From Vreelandella neptunia (lineage in GTDB: Bacteria; Pseudomonadota; Gammaproteobacteria; Pseudomonadales; Halomonadaceae), in NCBI RefSeq assembly GCF_000712975.1, contig NZ_JHQL01000001.1, positions 62,001-126,000 of the forward strand: a stretch of DNA of 64,000 bases, written 5' to 3'. The notes below the pieces were generated by a model. The model had not been told where the DNA came from. It made no database searches and saw only the letters and a list, made by a program, of their open reading frames with translations. This document shows positions 43,987-53,519 of this stretch, piece by piece. A program made the translations under genes and the position numbers. Position 1 is the first letter of the stretch, and every line of letters begins with the position of its first letter.

Positions 43987-46692
43987 ATGTCGTTACTCCA
44001 AGAAAAGCTAAAGGCACCGCCGTTGCCGCTTAGTGTGGTGGCCCGGCCACGGCTAAATGATTATTTCGCCTTAAACGAGCGTACCCGCCTGCTAGTGCTG
44101 GCAGCGCCGTCGGGTTATGGCAAAACGACACTGCTGGCCGAGCGGTTGCCCGCACTGGAGCAGGAGGCCGCTTGGCTTCGATTGGATCAGCGTGATAATC
44201 AGCCAGCACGTTTCCTAGCCTATTGGCAGGCAGCATTAAATAAGTTGCTCGATGACACCTATGTGCTTTCGTCCATGGCTGACGATGCTGACTGCATCGA
44301 GCAGCTTGAACGTTGGCTGGGCGAGTTACCCGAGCAACGTTCCCCGTGTCGTTTTGTCGTCGATGAATTTGAACACGTGACCCATCCCGATATTTTGGCT
44401 GGCGTCGCTCATTGGCTGCGTCATCAACCGCCCTGGCTGACCTTGACGCTGACAAGCCGTTCGCGCCCCTCACTTGGTTTAGCGAGTCTTCGATTGAGAG
44501 GGGAGCTTGAAGAGATTGACCTTAATGACTTGGCTTTTGACAGCGAAGAAGCACACACCCTGTGTGCTGAACAGCTAAGTTTTCCGCCCACCCGAGTAAG
44601 CCTAGAGCGCGCGTTGCGTAGAAGCGGTGGCTGGATTGTGGCGCTGAACTGGCTGGTTGAGCGAACCACCACGCGTGCGGGATTTGATGCGCTGGTCGAG
44701 CGTTTAAGCGGTGCGCATCCTGATTTTGTCGCTTGGTTTGATGAATTGCTAGCCGCTGCGCTTCCTGCTGAAGAGCGCGAGCTGATGCTTCAGTTGGGGG
44801 TGTTAGAGCGTTTTTCGCCCGAGTTGATGGCGCGCCTTTTGGAAGGTGAGCGGCTAACTCAGCGTTTAGAAGCATTTGAGCAAGCGGGACTCTTTATTGA
44901 GCGACCCGACCCACACACCCAGTGGTTCCGCTTTCAGCGGCTGTTTGGCGAGTATCTTCGTCACCGCCGCCACGAGCTTAATTTATCTACTCAGCGAAGG
45001 TTGCATCAGCGTGCAAGCCAAGCGTGGTTAGCGCTAAATGATCCGGTCATGGCGTTACGACAGGCAATTTTAGCCGAGGAGCAAGAGGACGTTGCCAGCT
45101 TATTGACCGCGCAGGGCCCTGCTTTATTAGCCAGTGGCGCCTATGCGCTATTAGCGCAAGGTTTTGCGCTGCTGGGCGAACCGAAGCTTTCAAAAAGTCC
45201 AGAGCATACGCTGCTCTATGGCTGGGTATCTCATGGGCAATTTCAGTTTGATGTGACAGCACGGGTGATCGGATGGATTGAGGCACAGCTGGATGAGCCC
45301 GAATGGCAGGCGTTGAACGCTGAATTTGCTACGTTACGTGCCCAATTGGCGATTAACCATGGTAACGCTGAGCGCGCAGCGCCACTTGCTGAGCAGGCGC
45401 TTGCGGTGCCTGCACGTTACTTAGCGTCAACGCCGTTGACGGCAACGGCTATTCTCAGCGAAGCGCGCTTTGTACAAGGCTATTTAGAGGAGTCGCTGCA
45501 GCGGGTGCGTGAGGTAGAGCGACAAGCGCGGCAGGTTGGCGATCATCAACGACTGCTGTGGTCGTTTTGTCATCAGTCGGAAGCACTGGTGGCTCAAGGT
45601 CGCTTCCAGGCTGCTTACGATATTCAAGAGCGTGCCTTCGCACACCTAGAGCGCGCCGAACTTGAACATTTACCGGTCGCAGAGTTTTTGTACCGCATTC
45701 GCAGCCAGGTGCTTTGGGAGTGGCATCGGTTAGATGAAGCCGAGCAAGCCGCGTTGAAAGGTATTGCGGTGTTAGACAATCAAGGCGAGCGCTGGACGCT
45801 TCAGTGCCATATTCAGCTCGCTAAAGTCGCCCAGAGCCGGGGAGACCAAGCGCAGTGTGCTGACCATATTCGTAGGCTTCGCAAAATTCTCTCAGAAGGG
45901 GATTATCACATTGATTGGATAGCCAATGCCCATGCAACGCTGTTGGCGTGGTGGCAATCGACACACGATATGGATGCGGTCGAGCGTTGGCGCCAAGAAG
46001 CGCCAGAACCACTTACCGAGCATGCCACCAATCACTTTTCCCAGTGCAACGTGCGTAACCATGCCCGTGCATTAACACTATTGGGGCGCTACGAAGAGGC
46101 CCGCGAACTACTGGATGCCCTTGAAGCCCACACCCAGCGGCTCGGATTAGTGACTGACGCGAATCGCAACCAGCTGTGCTTAGCGGCGGTGGCTTGGCAT
46201 CAGGGGAAAACCACCCAGGCAAGTAACCATATACAGCAGGCACTCAGTTTAGCTTCCCGCACCGCGTTGGTAGGCAGCTTTTTACGGATAGGCAAACCAC
46301 TGGGGGAGCTGCTGTCGACGCTATTAGCAAGTAACAGCTTAGCCCCCCTTGAACAGGCTCGCGCGGAGCGGTTGTTGACCTTAGCTGGCCGCCAAAAAGA
46401 TTTTGGCAGCGCTCGCCGCTTGATGCTGGACGAGACAGTGATTGCCAACATTGTGGCACGGCCCGATGTGCCTGAACTTATCCGCACGTCGCCACTGACT
46501 CGACGAGAGTGGCAAATCTTGGGGCTGATTCATGCTGGGCTCTCTAATGAGCAGATCGCCGAACAGCTATCGGTGGCACCGACCACCATCAAAACGCATA
46601 TCCGCAGTCTTTATCAAAAACAGAATATTCGCCGACGTGATGAAGCGATTGCGCTGGCGGGGCAATTACTGGCGCATATTCAAGGAGAGTAA
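43987..46692 (+). CDS. malT: MalT-family LuxR-type transcriptional activator
   Basis: A 901-residue STAND-type activator. The start LLQEKLKAPPLPLSVVARPRL is typical of MalT, followed by the Walker A APSGYGKTTLL (about residues 40-50). A DxxD-like segment (FVVDEFEHV) follows and then a long TPR-like helical sensor domain. The C-terminal LuxR helix-turn-helix is SPLTRREWQILGLIHAGLSN to about residue 890. MalT binds ATP and maltotriose and activates maltose genes. Here it lies between the porin and the second alpha-glucosidase. The final region has partial MalT-box similarity upstream of that glucosidase at 46753-46762. Confidence 0.9.
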   Translation: MSLLQEKLKAPPLPLSVVARPRLNDYFALNERTRLLVLAAPSGYGKTTLLAERLPALEQEAAWLRLDQRDNQPARFLAYWQAALNKLLDDTYVLSSMADDADCIEQLERWLGELPEQRSPCRFVVDEFEHVTHPDILAGVAHWLRHQPPWLTLTLTSRSRPSLGLASLRLRGELEEIDLNDLAFDSEEAHTLCAEQLSFPPTRVSLERALRRSGGWIVALNWLVERTTTRAGFDALVERLSGAHPDFVAWFDELLAAALPAEERELMLQLGVLERFSPELMARLLEGERLTQRLEAFEQAGLFIERPDPHTQWFRFQRLFGEYLRHRRHELNLSTQRRLHQRASQAWLALNDPVMALRQAILAEEQEDVASLLTAQGPALLASGAYALLAQGFALLGEPKLSKSPEHTLLYGWVSHGQFQFDVTARVIGWIEAQLDEPEWQALNAEFATLRAQLAINHGNAERAAPLAEQALAVPARYLASTPLTATAILSEARFVQGYLEESLQRVREVERQARQVGDHQRLLWSFCHQSEALVAQGRFQAAYDIQERAFAHLERAELEHLPVAEFLYRIRSQVLWEWHRLDEAEQAALKGIAVLDNQGERWTLQCHIQLAKVAQSRGDQAQCADHIRRLRKILSEGDYHIDWIANAHATLLAWWQSTHDMDAVERWRQEAPEPLTEHATNHFSQCNVRNHARALTLLGRYEEARELLDALEAHTQRLGLVTDANRNQLCLAAVAWHQGKTTQASNHIQQALSLASRTALVGSFLRIGKPLGELLSTLLASNSLAPLEQARAERLLTLAGRQKDFGSARRLMLDETVIANIVARPDVPELIRTSPLTRREWQILGLIHAGLSNEQIAEQLSVAPTTIKTHIRSLYQKQNIRRRDEAIALAGQLLAHIQGE

Positions 46693-46752
46693 AGAAGGTT
46701 TATGGTCGGCGCTAGTGGCTACTCCTAACGCCTACGCCCACCGCTGCCTCTA

Positions 46753-46762
46753 GGGGAGGATT
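46753..46762 (+). promoter_or_regulatory. Possible MalT box
   Basis: GGGGAGGATT matches the first eight bases of the E. coli MalT box GGGGA(T/G)GAGG. It lies 65 bp before the second alpha-glucosidase and 60 bp after malT. Single boxes are weak evidence, since MalT sites normally occur in groups. Confidence 0.3.
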
Positions 46763-46826
46763 TTATCTAACGGTCAACGCTGCATCATGCCAATCAACAG
46801 GCCATTTAAAGGATAAGGACAATACG

Positions 46827-48521
46827 ATGATGCAGATGCCTTCCACCTCCCACTACGTTGGCAGCCAAGGCGCTGACTGGTGGCGCGGTGCCGTGATTTA
46901 TCAAATCTATCCGCGTAGCTTTTTAGACAGTCGTGGCGACGGCATTGGTGATTTAAAAGGGGTAATTGACAAGCTCGATTACATTGCCTCGCTTAATGTC
47001 GATGCGATTTGGTTGTCGCCATTTTTTACATCGCCGATGAAAGATTTTGGCTACGATATTAGCGATTATCGCGGTATCGATCCGATGTTTGGCACTCTGG
47101 AAGACTTTGACCGACTGATAGAAGCCGCTCATGTGCGAGGGCTGAAGGTAACCATCGACCAAGTGATGTCGCACACGTCAGACCAGCACGCCTGGTTTGA
47201 AGAGAGCCGACAAAGCCGTGATAACCCCAAAGCTGACTGGTACGTCTGGGCTGACCCCAAGCCTGATGGTGCGCCGCCGACCAACTGGCAGTCGGTGTTT
47301 GGTGGCAGCGCCTGGCAGTGGGATACACGCCGTTGTCAGTACTATCTGCATAACTTCCTGGCCAGCCAGCCGGATCTGAATTTCCGCACTCCCGCCGTGG
47401 TGGATGCCATTCTGGAAGAAGCGCGCTTTTGGCTAGAGCGCGGAGTCGACGGCTTCCGTCTTGATGCGGTGAACTTCTGCACCCATGGCGAGCTTAAGGA
47501 TAATCCTCCGCGCGCAGAAGTAACCGAAAGCTTTTTAGGTGTTCGCCCGGACAACCCTTATGGCTACCAGCTGCACCAGTACGATAAAACCCAGCCAGAA
47601 AACGTGGTGTTTTTAGAGCGCCTTCGCGGCTTGTTAGACGAGTACCCAGGCTCGACGAGCGTAGGAGAAGTTGGTGACGATGACGCCCTGGGCGTGATGG
47701 CGGAGTACTCCCAAGGCGGCAATCGTCTGCACATGTGCTACTCGTTCAACCTGCTTACCGACAAATCGGACCCTGGTTATTTGCATAAAACGCTCACCGA
47801 AATGGAAGCTCGGATTGGTGATGGTTGGCCCTGTTGGGCACTGGGGAACCACGATGTTACCCGTCTTGCCACTCGCTGGCAGACCGAAGGGCAGCTGGAT
47901 AAGCTGCGGCTTTATATGGTGTTCTTGCTTACCCAGCGGGGCAGTGTGTGCCTCTATCAAGGCGAAGAACTTGGCTTGCCTGAAGCTGAACTGACGTTTG
48001 AGCAGTTGGTTGACCCGGCGGGCATTACCTTTTGGCCTACCTATAAAGGCCGCGACGGCTGCCGAACGCCACACCCCTGGCAAGCTGACGCACCACATGC
48101 TGGCTTTAGTAACGTCACGCCCTGGCTGCCAGTGCCCGAGTCTCATGCCAGCCTCGCCGTTGACCAGCAAGATAGCGATGCCGGTTCGTTGCTCAATGCT
48201 TATCGCGAGTTTTTGGCGTTCCGCCGTATCCTGCCTGCGCTAGTAAAAGGCGACGTGCGCTATCACGCCGTGCGTGACGATGTACTCTGTTTAGAGCGCA
48301 CTTATCAACAAACACGGTTGTTGATTGCGCTGAACTTTAGCGATCGAACCGTCACTCGCATGGTTCCTGAGAGCGCTGAATCTATTAAGGGTTCGCCTGC
48401 CTGGCTAAACGGCGTATGGCGGGGTGGCCAGTTAACGCTGCCGCAACTGTCTCTTCCGCCCTATGGCGTGGCGATTGCCCAGTGCTCACAAACTGAGGAA
48501 GACGCGCCATGGGACGTTTAA
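46827..48521 (+). CDS. Second alpha-glucosidase, GH13
   Basis: A 564-residue GH13 enzyme, paralogous to the one at 37072-38688. Catalytic residues are Asp213 (GFRLDAVN), Glu281 (VGEVGDD) and Asp343 (LGNHDV). The residue after the nucleophile is Ala214, where the HaG-like paralogue has Thr203, so linkage or chain-length preference may differ. There is no signal peptide, so it acts in the cytoplasm. It overlaps the following malK-like gene by 13 bp, indicating one operon. AAGGA precedes the ATG; a second ATG one codon later is equally possible. Confidence 0.94.
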   Translation: MMQMPSTSHYVGSQGADWWRGAVIYQIYPRSFLDSRGDGIGDLKGVIDKLDYIASLNVDAIWLSPFFTSPMKDFGYDISDYRGIDPMFGTLEDFDRLIEAAHVRGLKVTIDQVMSHTSDQHAWFEESRQSRDNPKADWYVWADPKPDGAPPTNWQSVFGGSAWQWDTRRCQYYLHNFLASQPDLNFRTPAVVDAILEEARFWLERGVDGFRLDAVNFCTHGELKDNPPRAEVTESFLGVRPDNPYGYQLHQYDKTQPENVVFLERLRGLLDEYPGSTSVGEVGDDDALGVMAEYSQGGNRLHMCYSFNLLTDKSDPGYLHKTLTEMEARIGDGWPCWALGNHDVTRLATRWQTEGQLDKLRLYMVFLLTQRGSVCLYQGEELGLPEAELTFEQLVDPAGITFWPTYKGRDGCRTPHPWQADAPHAGFSNVTPWLPVPESHASLAVDQQDSDAGSLLNAYREFLAFRRILPALVKGDVRYHAVRDDVLCLERTYQQTRLLIALNFSDRTVTRMVPESAESIKGSPAWLNGVWRGGQLTLPQLSLPPYGVAIAQCSQTEEDAPWDV

Positions 48522-49624
48522 CGCTTAGCGGCATTGGTAAATCCTTTGACGGTGTGGAAATCTCTCGGGATATCGATCTTACGATCGAAGATGGCGAGTT
48601 TGTTGTCTTCGTTGGCCCCTCTGGCTGTGGAAAATCCACCCTGCTGCGTATGATTGCGGGTCTGGAAGATATCACCGAAGGTGATATGCAACTTGATGGT
48701 CAGCGGATCAATGAGATTCCTCCCCAGGAGCGGGATATAGGCATGGTCTTCCAGTCCTATGCGCTTTACCCGCATATGAGCGTGGCAGAAAACATGGCCT
48801 TTGGCTTAAAGCTGGCGCGTACTGATAAAGCCGAAATTCGTCGTCGTGTACAACACGCTGCGGAAATGCTGCACTTAACTGAACTGCTTGAACGCAAGCC
48901 TAAAGACCTTTCTGGTGGCCAGCGTCAGCGGGTGGCGATTGGCCGTACCTTGGTAAAAGAGCCCGCGGTTTTTTTGTTTGATGAGCCGCTGTCTAATCTG
49001 GATGCCGCGCTGCGGGTGGATATGCGGGTGCAAATTGCGGCCCTGCATAAGCGTTTGAACGCCACCATGATCTACGTGACCCACGATCAAGTGGAAGCAA
49101 TGACTTTAGCTGACCGTATTGTGCTGCTTTCCCGTGGCCGTATCGCCCAGGTCGGCGCGCCGCTTTCGCTTTACCACTTCCCTAAAACCCTTGAAGTGGC
49201 CGAGTTTATAGGCTCGCCACGGATTAATACTTTTACCGTCACGGTGGTAGACCCAGGCGAGCGCCAAACAGTAGTGCGCCTGCATAGTGGTGACACGCTG
49301 ACAGTAGCGGTCAATGGCAAGCACCTTCAGTCAGGAGATAGCGCAACCCTTGGGCTGCGGGCGGAAGATTTTGTCGCAGCCGAGCAGGCAGAAGCCACGC
49401 TGAATGCGAGCTTGATGGTGGCGGAAAAGTTGGGCTACGAAACGCTGGCGCATTGGCAGGTAGCAGGCATCGACGTCCCACTTACCCAGCGTTTAGATGG
49501 CTTGACTCGCCTAGAAGAGGGCCAAAATGCACGCTTGGGGCTTGCAGGCCAGCACTGCCATCTGTTTGATCAGCACGGTAATGCTTGCCCCCGGCAGGTT
49601 GAAGTAGATGGCGTTAGCCAGTAG
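48509..49624 (+). CDS. malK: Maltose-type ABC transporter ATPase
   Basis: A 371-residue MalK/UgpC-type ATPase. Walker A is [11 protein letters not shown], the signature [14 protein letters not shown], Walker [14 protein letters not shown] and the H-loop VTHDQ. A C-terminal regulatory domain of about 135 residues follows. It overlaps the alpha-glucosidase upstream by 13 bp. No permease lies next to it. MalG and the end of MalF are 13 kb away at the right edge, and this is the natural ATPase for them, although it could also serve the importer at 38725-41839. A strong terminator follows. Confidence 0.88.
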   Translation: MGRLTLSGIGKSFDGVEISRDIDLTIEDGEFVVFVGPSGCGKSTLLRMIAGLEDITEGDMQLDGQRINEIPPQERDIGMVFQSYALYPHMSVAENMAFGLKLARTDKAEIRRRVQHAAEMLHLTELLERKPKDLSGGQRQRVAIGRTLVKEPAVFLFDEPLSNLDAALRVDMRVQIAALHKRLNATMIYVTHDQVEAMTLADRIVLLSRGRIAQVGAPLSLYHFPKTLEVAEFIGSPRINTFTVTVVDPGERQTVVRLHSGDTLTVAVNGKHLQSGDSATLGLRAEDFVAAEQAEATLNASLMVAEKLGYETLAHWQVAGIDVPLTQRLDGLTRLEEGQNARLGLAGQHCHLFDQHGNACPRQVEVDGVSQ

Positions 49625-49648
49625 ATAATCAACTGATTTTTATACATA

Positions 49649-49680
49649 AAAAGCGTCTCAAATTTTTTAGGCGCTTTTTT
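49649..49680 (+). terminator. Rho-independent terminator after malK
   Basis: AAAAGCGTCT and AGGCGCTTTT form a 10-bp stem including one G-T pair, with a 10-base loop and a following T run that extends to about 49680. Confidence 0.85.
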
Positions 49681-49784
49681 CTTAATTATTTTCTAAAAAG
49701 AGTGCATCCAAAACGTCTCCTCGTGTGTATCCCCTATACAGCCACACTTTGCAGTGGGTGATACAAAACTCAAGGAGACTGAAA

Positions 49785-50309
49785 ATGACTATCCAACCTC
49801 TTACGCGTGCAGCACTCGCCGCTACCTTGATTGCATCCTTCAGTCACGTTGCGCTGGCCGATATGACGCCTGCCGACGTTCAAGTGCCCGACGGCAATAC
49901 CGTCGCCCTGGAAACAGTCGGTGTGGGCGCGATTACCTACATGTGTGAAGCCAAAGACGACGGTACTATGGGCTGGGTATTCAAAGGCCCACACGCGGCG
50001 CTGAACGATAGTGATGGGGCTCAAGTTGGCAGCTACTACGGCCCGCCTGCTACCTGGGAAGCATTGGATGGCTCTAAAATAACCGGCACTCAGCTGGCAA
50101 CTGCCGCGAATGGTGATGGCAATATCCCGTTGCAGCTCGTTGAAGCCAATCCTGCGGAAGGTGAGGGCGCAATGACTGGCGTTAGCTATATTCAACGCCT
50201 GAATACTCAGGGCGGTGTTGCACCAGATGTGGCTTGTGATGACGGCCATGAAGGTGCCACCGCAGTTGTAACTTATCAGGCAGACTATATTTTCTGGACA
50301 GCTAACTAA
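49785..50309 (+). CDS. Secreted DUF3455-type protein
   Basis: A 174-residue protein with a signal peptide of about 24 residues ending VALA|DM. The mature part has the DUF3455 pattern as I recall it: VGVGAITYMCEAK, then GWVFKGPHAALND, then GSYYGPPATWEALDGSKITG, and YIQRLNTQGGVAP near the end, with paired cysteines. The function of the family is unknown. AGGAG seven bases before ATG 49785 decides the start; the frame is open back to 49725. It lies just upstream of an ECF sigma/anti-sigma pair on the same strand and may be a target of that sigma factor. Confidence 0.8.
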   Translation: MTIQPLTRAALAATLIASFSHVALADMTPADVQVPDGNTVALETVGVGAITYMCEAKDDGTMGWVFKGPHAALNDSDGAQVGSYYGPPATWEALDGSKITGTQLATAANGDGNIPLQLVEANPAEGEGAMTGVSYIQRLNTQGGVAPDVACDDGHEGATAVVTYQADYIFWTAN

Positions 50310-50387
50310 GACTAAGTCCTTTAATTGCTTAGTTAATATCAATACCGTTGCTAAGCAAAAATTTTCTCAAGAAACACATCTAAGTAA

Positions 50388-50418
50388 GGCTAGAGGCTCG
50401 TCTCGCGAGTCTCTAGCC
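50388..50418 (+). other. Hairpin between DUF3455 gene and sigma factor
   Basis: GGCTAGAG and CTCTAGCC form a perfect 8-bp outer stem with further inner pairing (CTCG/CGAG). No T-tract follows, so it is at best a weak terminator; it may separate the two transcripts. Confidence 0.45.
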
Positions 50419-50476
50419 GCTATGCTTGCTGGGAAAGCGCGGCGACAGGCTCGACGCGTCACCAGGGAGCTAGCAT

Positions 50477-51058
50477 GTGTCTGATATAGGCGTATCTACG
50501 ATAACTAACGACTTTGATTATGCTGATGCACTTGCGCGCTGTGCCCGTGGTGAGCAAGTGGCACTGCAGCAGCTTTATCGTCAAGAGGGTGCCCGACTGC
50601 TTGGGGTTGTCATGCGTATCGTGAAAGACCGCGGTATGGCTGAGGATATTGTTCACGATGCTTGCCTGAACATTTGGCAGCGTGCCGATAGTTTTGACCC
50701 CAAACGAGGCTCTGCCCGCACCTGGATATTCAGTATTGCCCGCCACTTAGCATTAAATGCTATCCGTCAGCGCGACCGAGAAGTCAGGCTAGATGTCAAC
50801 GACCCAGGCGAGCTAGCCGATGATGACACCTACCAACAGTCATTATCGACGACGGCGGAGGCCTTTGACTGGCAGACTGGCCAGCAGATGGATGAGTGCT
50901 TGCAGCAATTGGAAACCGAGCGCCGAAACTGTGTGCTACATGCCTACGTGGATGGGTTAAGTCATGCCGAAATTTCTGCACACACTGGCGCGCCGCTAGG
51001 CACTGTTAAAGCCTGGATTAAGCGAAGTTTGCTTCGCCTGCGGGAGTGTATGTCATGA
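50477..51058 (+). CDS. ECF-type RNA polymerase sigma factor
   Basis: A 193-residue sigma-70-family ECF factor. Region 2 is visible as LLGVVMRIVKDRGMAEDIVHDACLNIW and RTWIFSIARHLALNAIRQRDRE. Region 4 is YVDGLSHAEISAHTGAPLGTVKAWIKRSLLRLRE. The start is GTG at 50477 with GGGAG eight bases upstream; the overlapping ATG at 50475 is out of frame. The stop overlaps the anti-sigma start (ATGA), giving coupled translation. The pair resembles SigK/RskA-type systems, which often respond to redox or envelope stress; the signal here is unknown. Confidence 0.93.
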   Translation: MSDIGVSTITNDFDYADALARCARGEQVALQQLYRQEGARLLGVVMRIVKDRGMAEDIVHDACLNIWQRADSFDPKRGSARTWIFSIARHLALNAIRQRDREVRLDVNDPGELADDDTYQQSLSTTAEAFDWQTGQQMDECLQQLETERRNCVLHAYVDGLSHAEISAHTGAPLGTVKAWIKRSLLRLRECMS

Positions 51059-51777
51059 CGCGTTCCAACGAAAACGATGACCTTCATGCACTTGCAGGGG
51101 AGTACGTACTAGGTTCGTTACCCATCGCTGAGCGAGAAGCCTTTGAGGCACGCTTAGCCAACGACCCACAATTACAAACCATCGTAGCTGACTGGGAAGA
51201 GCAGTTTTTCCCCTACACCGCGATCGTTGATCCTGTTACCCCATCAGATTATTTATGGCCGCGCATTGAGCGCAGCATGCAAGCCGCATCGAAAAGATCA
51301 GCGCGTGTTTCAAGGGCTGTCACAACGCCTCGCCGCTTGGTGCATAGCCTACCATTTTGGCGCGCCGCTACCGGCCTTGGTTTAGCTGCCGCCGTGACGA
51401 TGGGTGTGTTGTTGACCAATGTCTCCACTGAACCAGCAACGCCAGAATATATGGTGGTGCTGTTAGCGCCGCAAACTCAATCAGCAGGGTGGGTTGTGCA
51501 GGCTGCCAACCGTCAAGAGATTCAACTGATCCCGTTGGGCACTTTTGAAGTGCCCGAAGGAAAAGCACTGGAGTTCTGGACCAAGGCGGATGATTGGCAA
51601 GCGCCGGTTTCACTTGGCCTAGTACAGCCAGGGCAACCGCTGCGCCTGCGTTTAGACCAGTTACCGCCGCTTGAAGATAACCAGCTCTTTGAACTCACGC
51701 TAGAGGATGACACCGGTTCGCCTACCGGTCTACCGACTGGCCCGATTGAGTTTATCGGCCGCGCGGTGGAGATTTAA
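51055..51777 (+). CDS. RskA-like anti-sigma factor
   Basis: A 240-residue single-pass membrane protein. The N-terminal anti-sigma domain reads LHALAGEYVLGSLPIAEREAFEARL. A transmembrane helix at about 108-128 (ATGLGLAAAVTMGVLLTNV) leads to a periplasmic RskA domain of about 110 residues (GWVVQAANRQEIQLIPLGTFEVPEGKALEFW). The start ATG overlaps the sigma stop by four bases. It should hold the ECF sigma factor at the membrane until a signal triggers release. No zinc-binding HxxxCxxC motif is seen. Confidence 0.9.
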   Translation: MTRSNENDDLHALAGEYVLGSLPIAEREAFEARLANDPQLQTIVADWEEQFFPYTAIVDPVTPSDYLWPRIERSMQAASKRSARVSRAVTTPRRLVHSLPFWRAATGLGLAAAVTMGVLLTNVSTEPATPEYMVVLLAPQTQSAGWVVQAANRQEIQLIPLGTFEVPEGKALEFWTKADDWQAPVSLGLVQPGQPLRLRLDQLPPLEDNQLFELTLEDDTGSPTGLPTGPIEFIGRAVEI

Positions 51778-51782
51778 CGCAT

Positions 51783-51820
51783 AGTGTTATTAACGATGCT
51801 AAGTGTTATTAACGATGCTA
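51783..51820 (+). repeat. Tandem 19-bp duplication between convergent genes
   Basis: AGTGTTATTAACGATGCTA occurs twice with no gap, 5 bp after the anti-sigma stop and before the trkA stop on the other strand. The copies are identical, which suggests a recent duplication. Confidence 0.8.
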
Positions 51821-51848
51821 ACCACATCAGAGGCGAGTTCCGAGTAGC

Positions 51849-53222
51849 TTAAAAGAACGTTAAACCGACTTGGAATAGGCGTTCCACGTCACGAATGCGC
51901 CGCTTATCGATCACAAACAGAATCACGTGGTCGCCGCTCTCGACCATCACATCCCCATGGCCAATGATGACCTCTTTGCCTCGTACAATGGCACCTATGG
52001 TGGTGCCTTCAGGCAAATTGATTTCAGCAATGGTGCGGCCCACGACCTTGGACGACTGCTTGTCACCGTGGGCGATAGCCTCGATGGCTTCCGCCGCGCC
52101 ACGGCGAAGCGAATGGACGTTAACGATATCGCCACGGCGAACGTGGGTAAGCAGGCTGCCGATGGTCGCTTGCTGGGGCGAAATGGCGATATCGATTTCG
52201 CCCCCCTGAACCAAATCTACGTAGGCAGCGTTGTTAATCAGCGTGAGTACCTTTTTGGCTCCCAAGCGTTTGGCCAGCAGCGACGACATAATATTAACCT
52301 CGTCGTCGTTGGTCAGAGCACAAAAGATATCGCACTCTTCGATGTTCTCTTCTTCCAGCAGCCGCTTGCTGGTAGCGCTGCCGTGAAGTACCACCGTACG
52401 GTCAAGCCGTTCGGAAAGCGCGGTGCAGCGCTCTAAACTGTGCTCGATAATTTTGACCTGATGGCTATGCTCCAGGTGTTCGGCCAAGCGTTCACCGATA
52501 TTGCCCCCACCGGCAATCACCACCCGCCGAAAATCCCGTTCAACGCGGCGTAGTTCGCTCATTACCGCGCGAATATCGCGCCGTGCGGCCAGGAAAAACA
52601 CTTCATCGTCGGCTTCAATCACCGTATCGCCACGGGGAATGATCGGCCTATTGCGGCGGTAAATCGCGGCGACGCGTGTTTCCACATTAGGCATGTGCTT
52701 GGCGAGAAAGGCTAAATCTTGCCCTACCAGTGGGCCACCGTAGAACGCCTTGACCGCCACTAACTGCACCAAACCACCGGCAAACTCCAACACCTGCAGC
52801 GCACCGGGGTGCTCAATCAGGCGGCGCACATGATCCGTGACCACTTGTTCAGGGCTGATCAGTACATCAATAGGAATCGCTTCGTGGGCGAATAATCCTT
52901 TACGGGTGAGGTAGGCGGTTGAACGTACGCGGGCAATTTTGGTGGGGGTACGAAATAGCGTGTGGGCGACTTGGCAGGCAATCATATTGACTTCGTCGGT
53001 GTTGGTCACCGCAATCAACATATCGGCATCTTCACAGCCTGCTTGGCGCAGCACAATAGGATAAGAAGCTGCGCCTGTCACGGTGCGAATATCCAGTTTG
53101 GTGTGCAGTTCGCGCAGTTTCGCACCGTCGGTATCAACAACGGTGATGTCATTTTCTTCGCGGGCAAGGTGCTCTGCCAGGGTGGCACCGACTTGGCCGG
53201 CACCCAAAATAATAATCTTCAT
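51849..53222 (-). CDS. trkA: Trk potassium uptake regulatory protein TrkA
   Basis: A 457-residue peripheral membrane protein with two tandem RCK units. The first NAD-binding fold starts [20 protein letters not shown] and the second [18 protein letters not shown] near residue 232. Each is followed by a TrkA_C domain (the second ends [21 protein letters not shown]). It gates TrkH/TrkI potassium channels according to nucleotide binding. Position next to kdp and a trkH-type gene (61370-62857) makes this a potassium locus, important in a halophile for osmoregulation. Confidence 0.96.
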   Translation of the reverse strand: MKIIILGAGQVGATLAEHLAREENDITVVDTDGAKLRELHTKLDIRTVTGAASYPIVLRQAGCEDADMLIAVTNTDEVNMIACQVAHTLFRTPTKIARVRSTAYLTRKGLFAHEAIPIDVLISPEQVVTDHVRRLIEHPGALQVLEFAGGLVQLVAVKAFYGGPLVGQDLAFLAKHMPNVETRVAAIYRRNRPIIPRGDTVIEADDEVFFLAARRDIRAVMSELRRVERDFRRVVIAGGGNIGERLAEHLEHSHQVKIIEHSLERCTALSERLDRTVVLHGSATSKRLLEEENIEECDIFCALTNDDEVNIMSSLLAKRLGAKKVLTLINNAAYVDLVQGGEIDIAISPQQATIGSLLTHVRRGDIVNVHSLRRGAAEAIEAIAHGDKQSSKVVGRTIAEINLPEGTTIGAIVRGKEVIIGHGDVMVESGDHVILFVIDKRRIRDVERLFQVGLTFF

Positions 53223-53330
53223 CGGTGGTTAGATCACTCTGGCGACATGTCACTGAAGATAGTCACCTATCTATAGGGAGGCTGTCGAGTGTAGCAATGA
53301 TCGGAGGCCCTCTTAATTAGCCAAAAGCTC

Positions 53331-53349
53331 ATTTTTTTACACCTTTTTG
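53331..53349 (+). promoter_or_regulatory. KdpE-like box upstream of kdpF
   Basis: A T-run followed by ACACC and a second T-run (ATTTTTTTACACCTTTTTG) closely resembles the E. coli KdpE site, which as I recall has TTTTTTTACACC. It lies 81 bp before the kdpF start. TTAGCC and GGCTAA flank it as distant inverted repeats. Confidence 0.6.
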
Positions 53350-53429
53350 ACGGCTAACGCCTTAAACGCCATCGATTTTTTACGCAGGCAATCTCTAAGC
53401 TCAAGGTGCCAATCAAAGGAGGCACTTCG

Positions 53430-53510
53430 ATGAATATTGCACTGTTGATAATCGCGACCGGCACAGCGGCGTACTTGTTTTACGCGCTAGTTTGCCCCGA
53501 GCGTTTTTAG
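53430..53510 (+). CDS. kdpF: KdpF, small subunit of the Kdp potassium ATPase
   Basis: A 26-residue hydrophobic peptide (one transmembrane helix) ending in the family-type YALVCPERF. It starts at ATG 53430 after AAAGGAGG and ends nine bases before kdpA. KdpF stabilises the KdpABC complex in the inner membrane. It is too short for usual gene callers. Confidence 0.9.
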   Translation: MNIALLIIATGTAAYLFYALVCPERF

Positions 53511-53519
53511 GAGATTGCC

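Noticed and set aside
49770..50342. Minus-strand open frame of 190 codons opposite the DUF3455 gene
   Set aside because: The plus-strand protein has a signal peptide, ribosome site and family pattern; the opposite frame has none.
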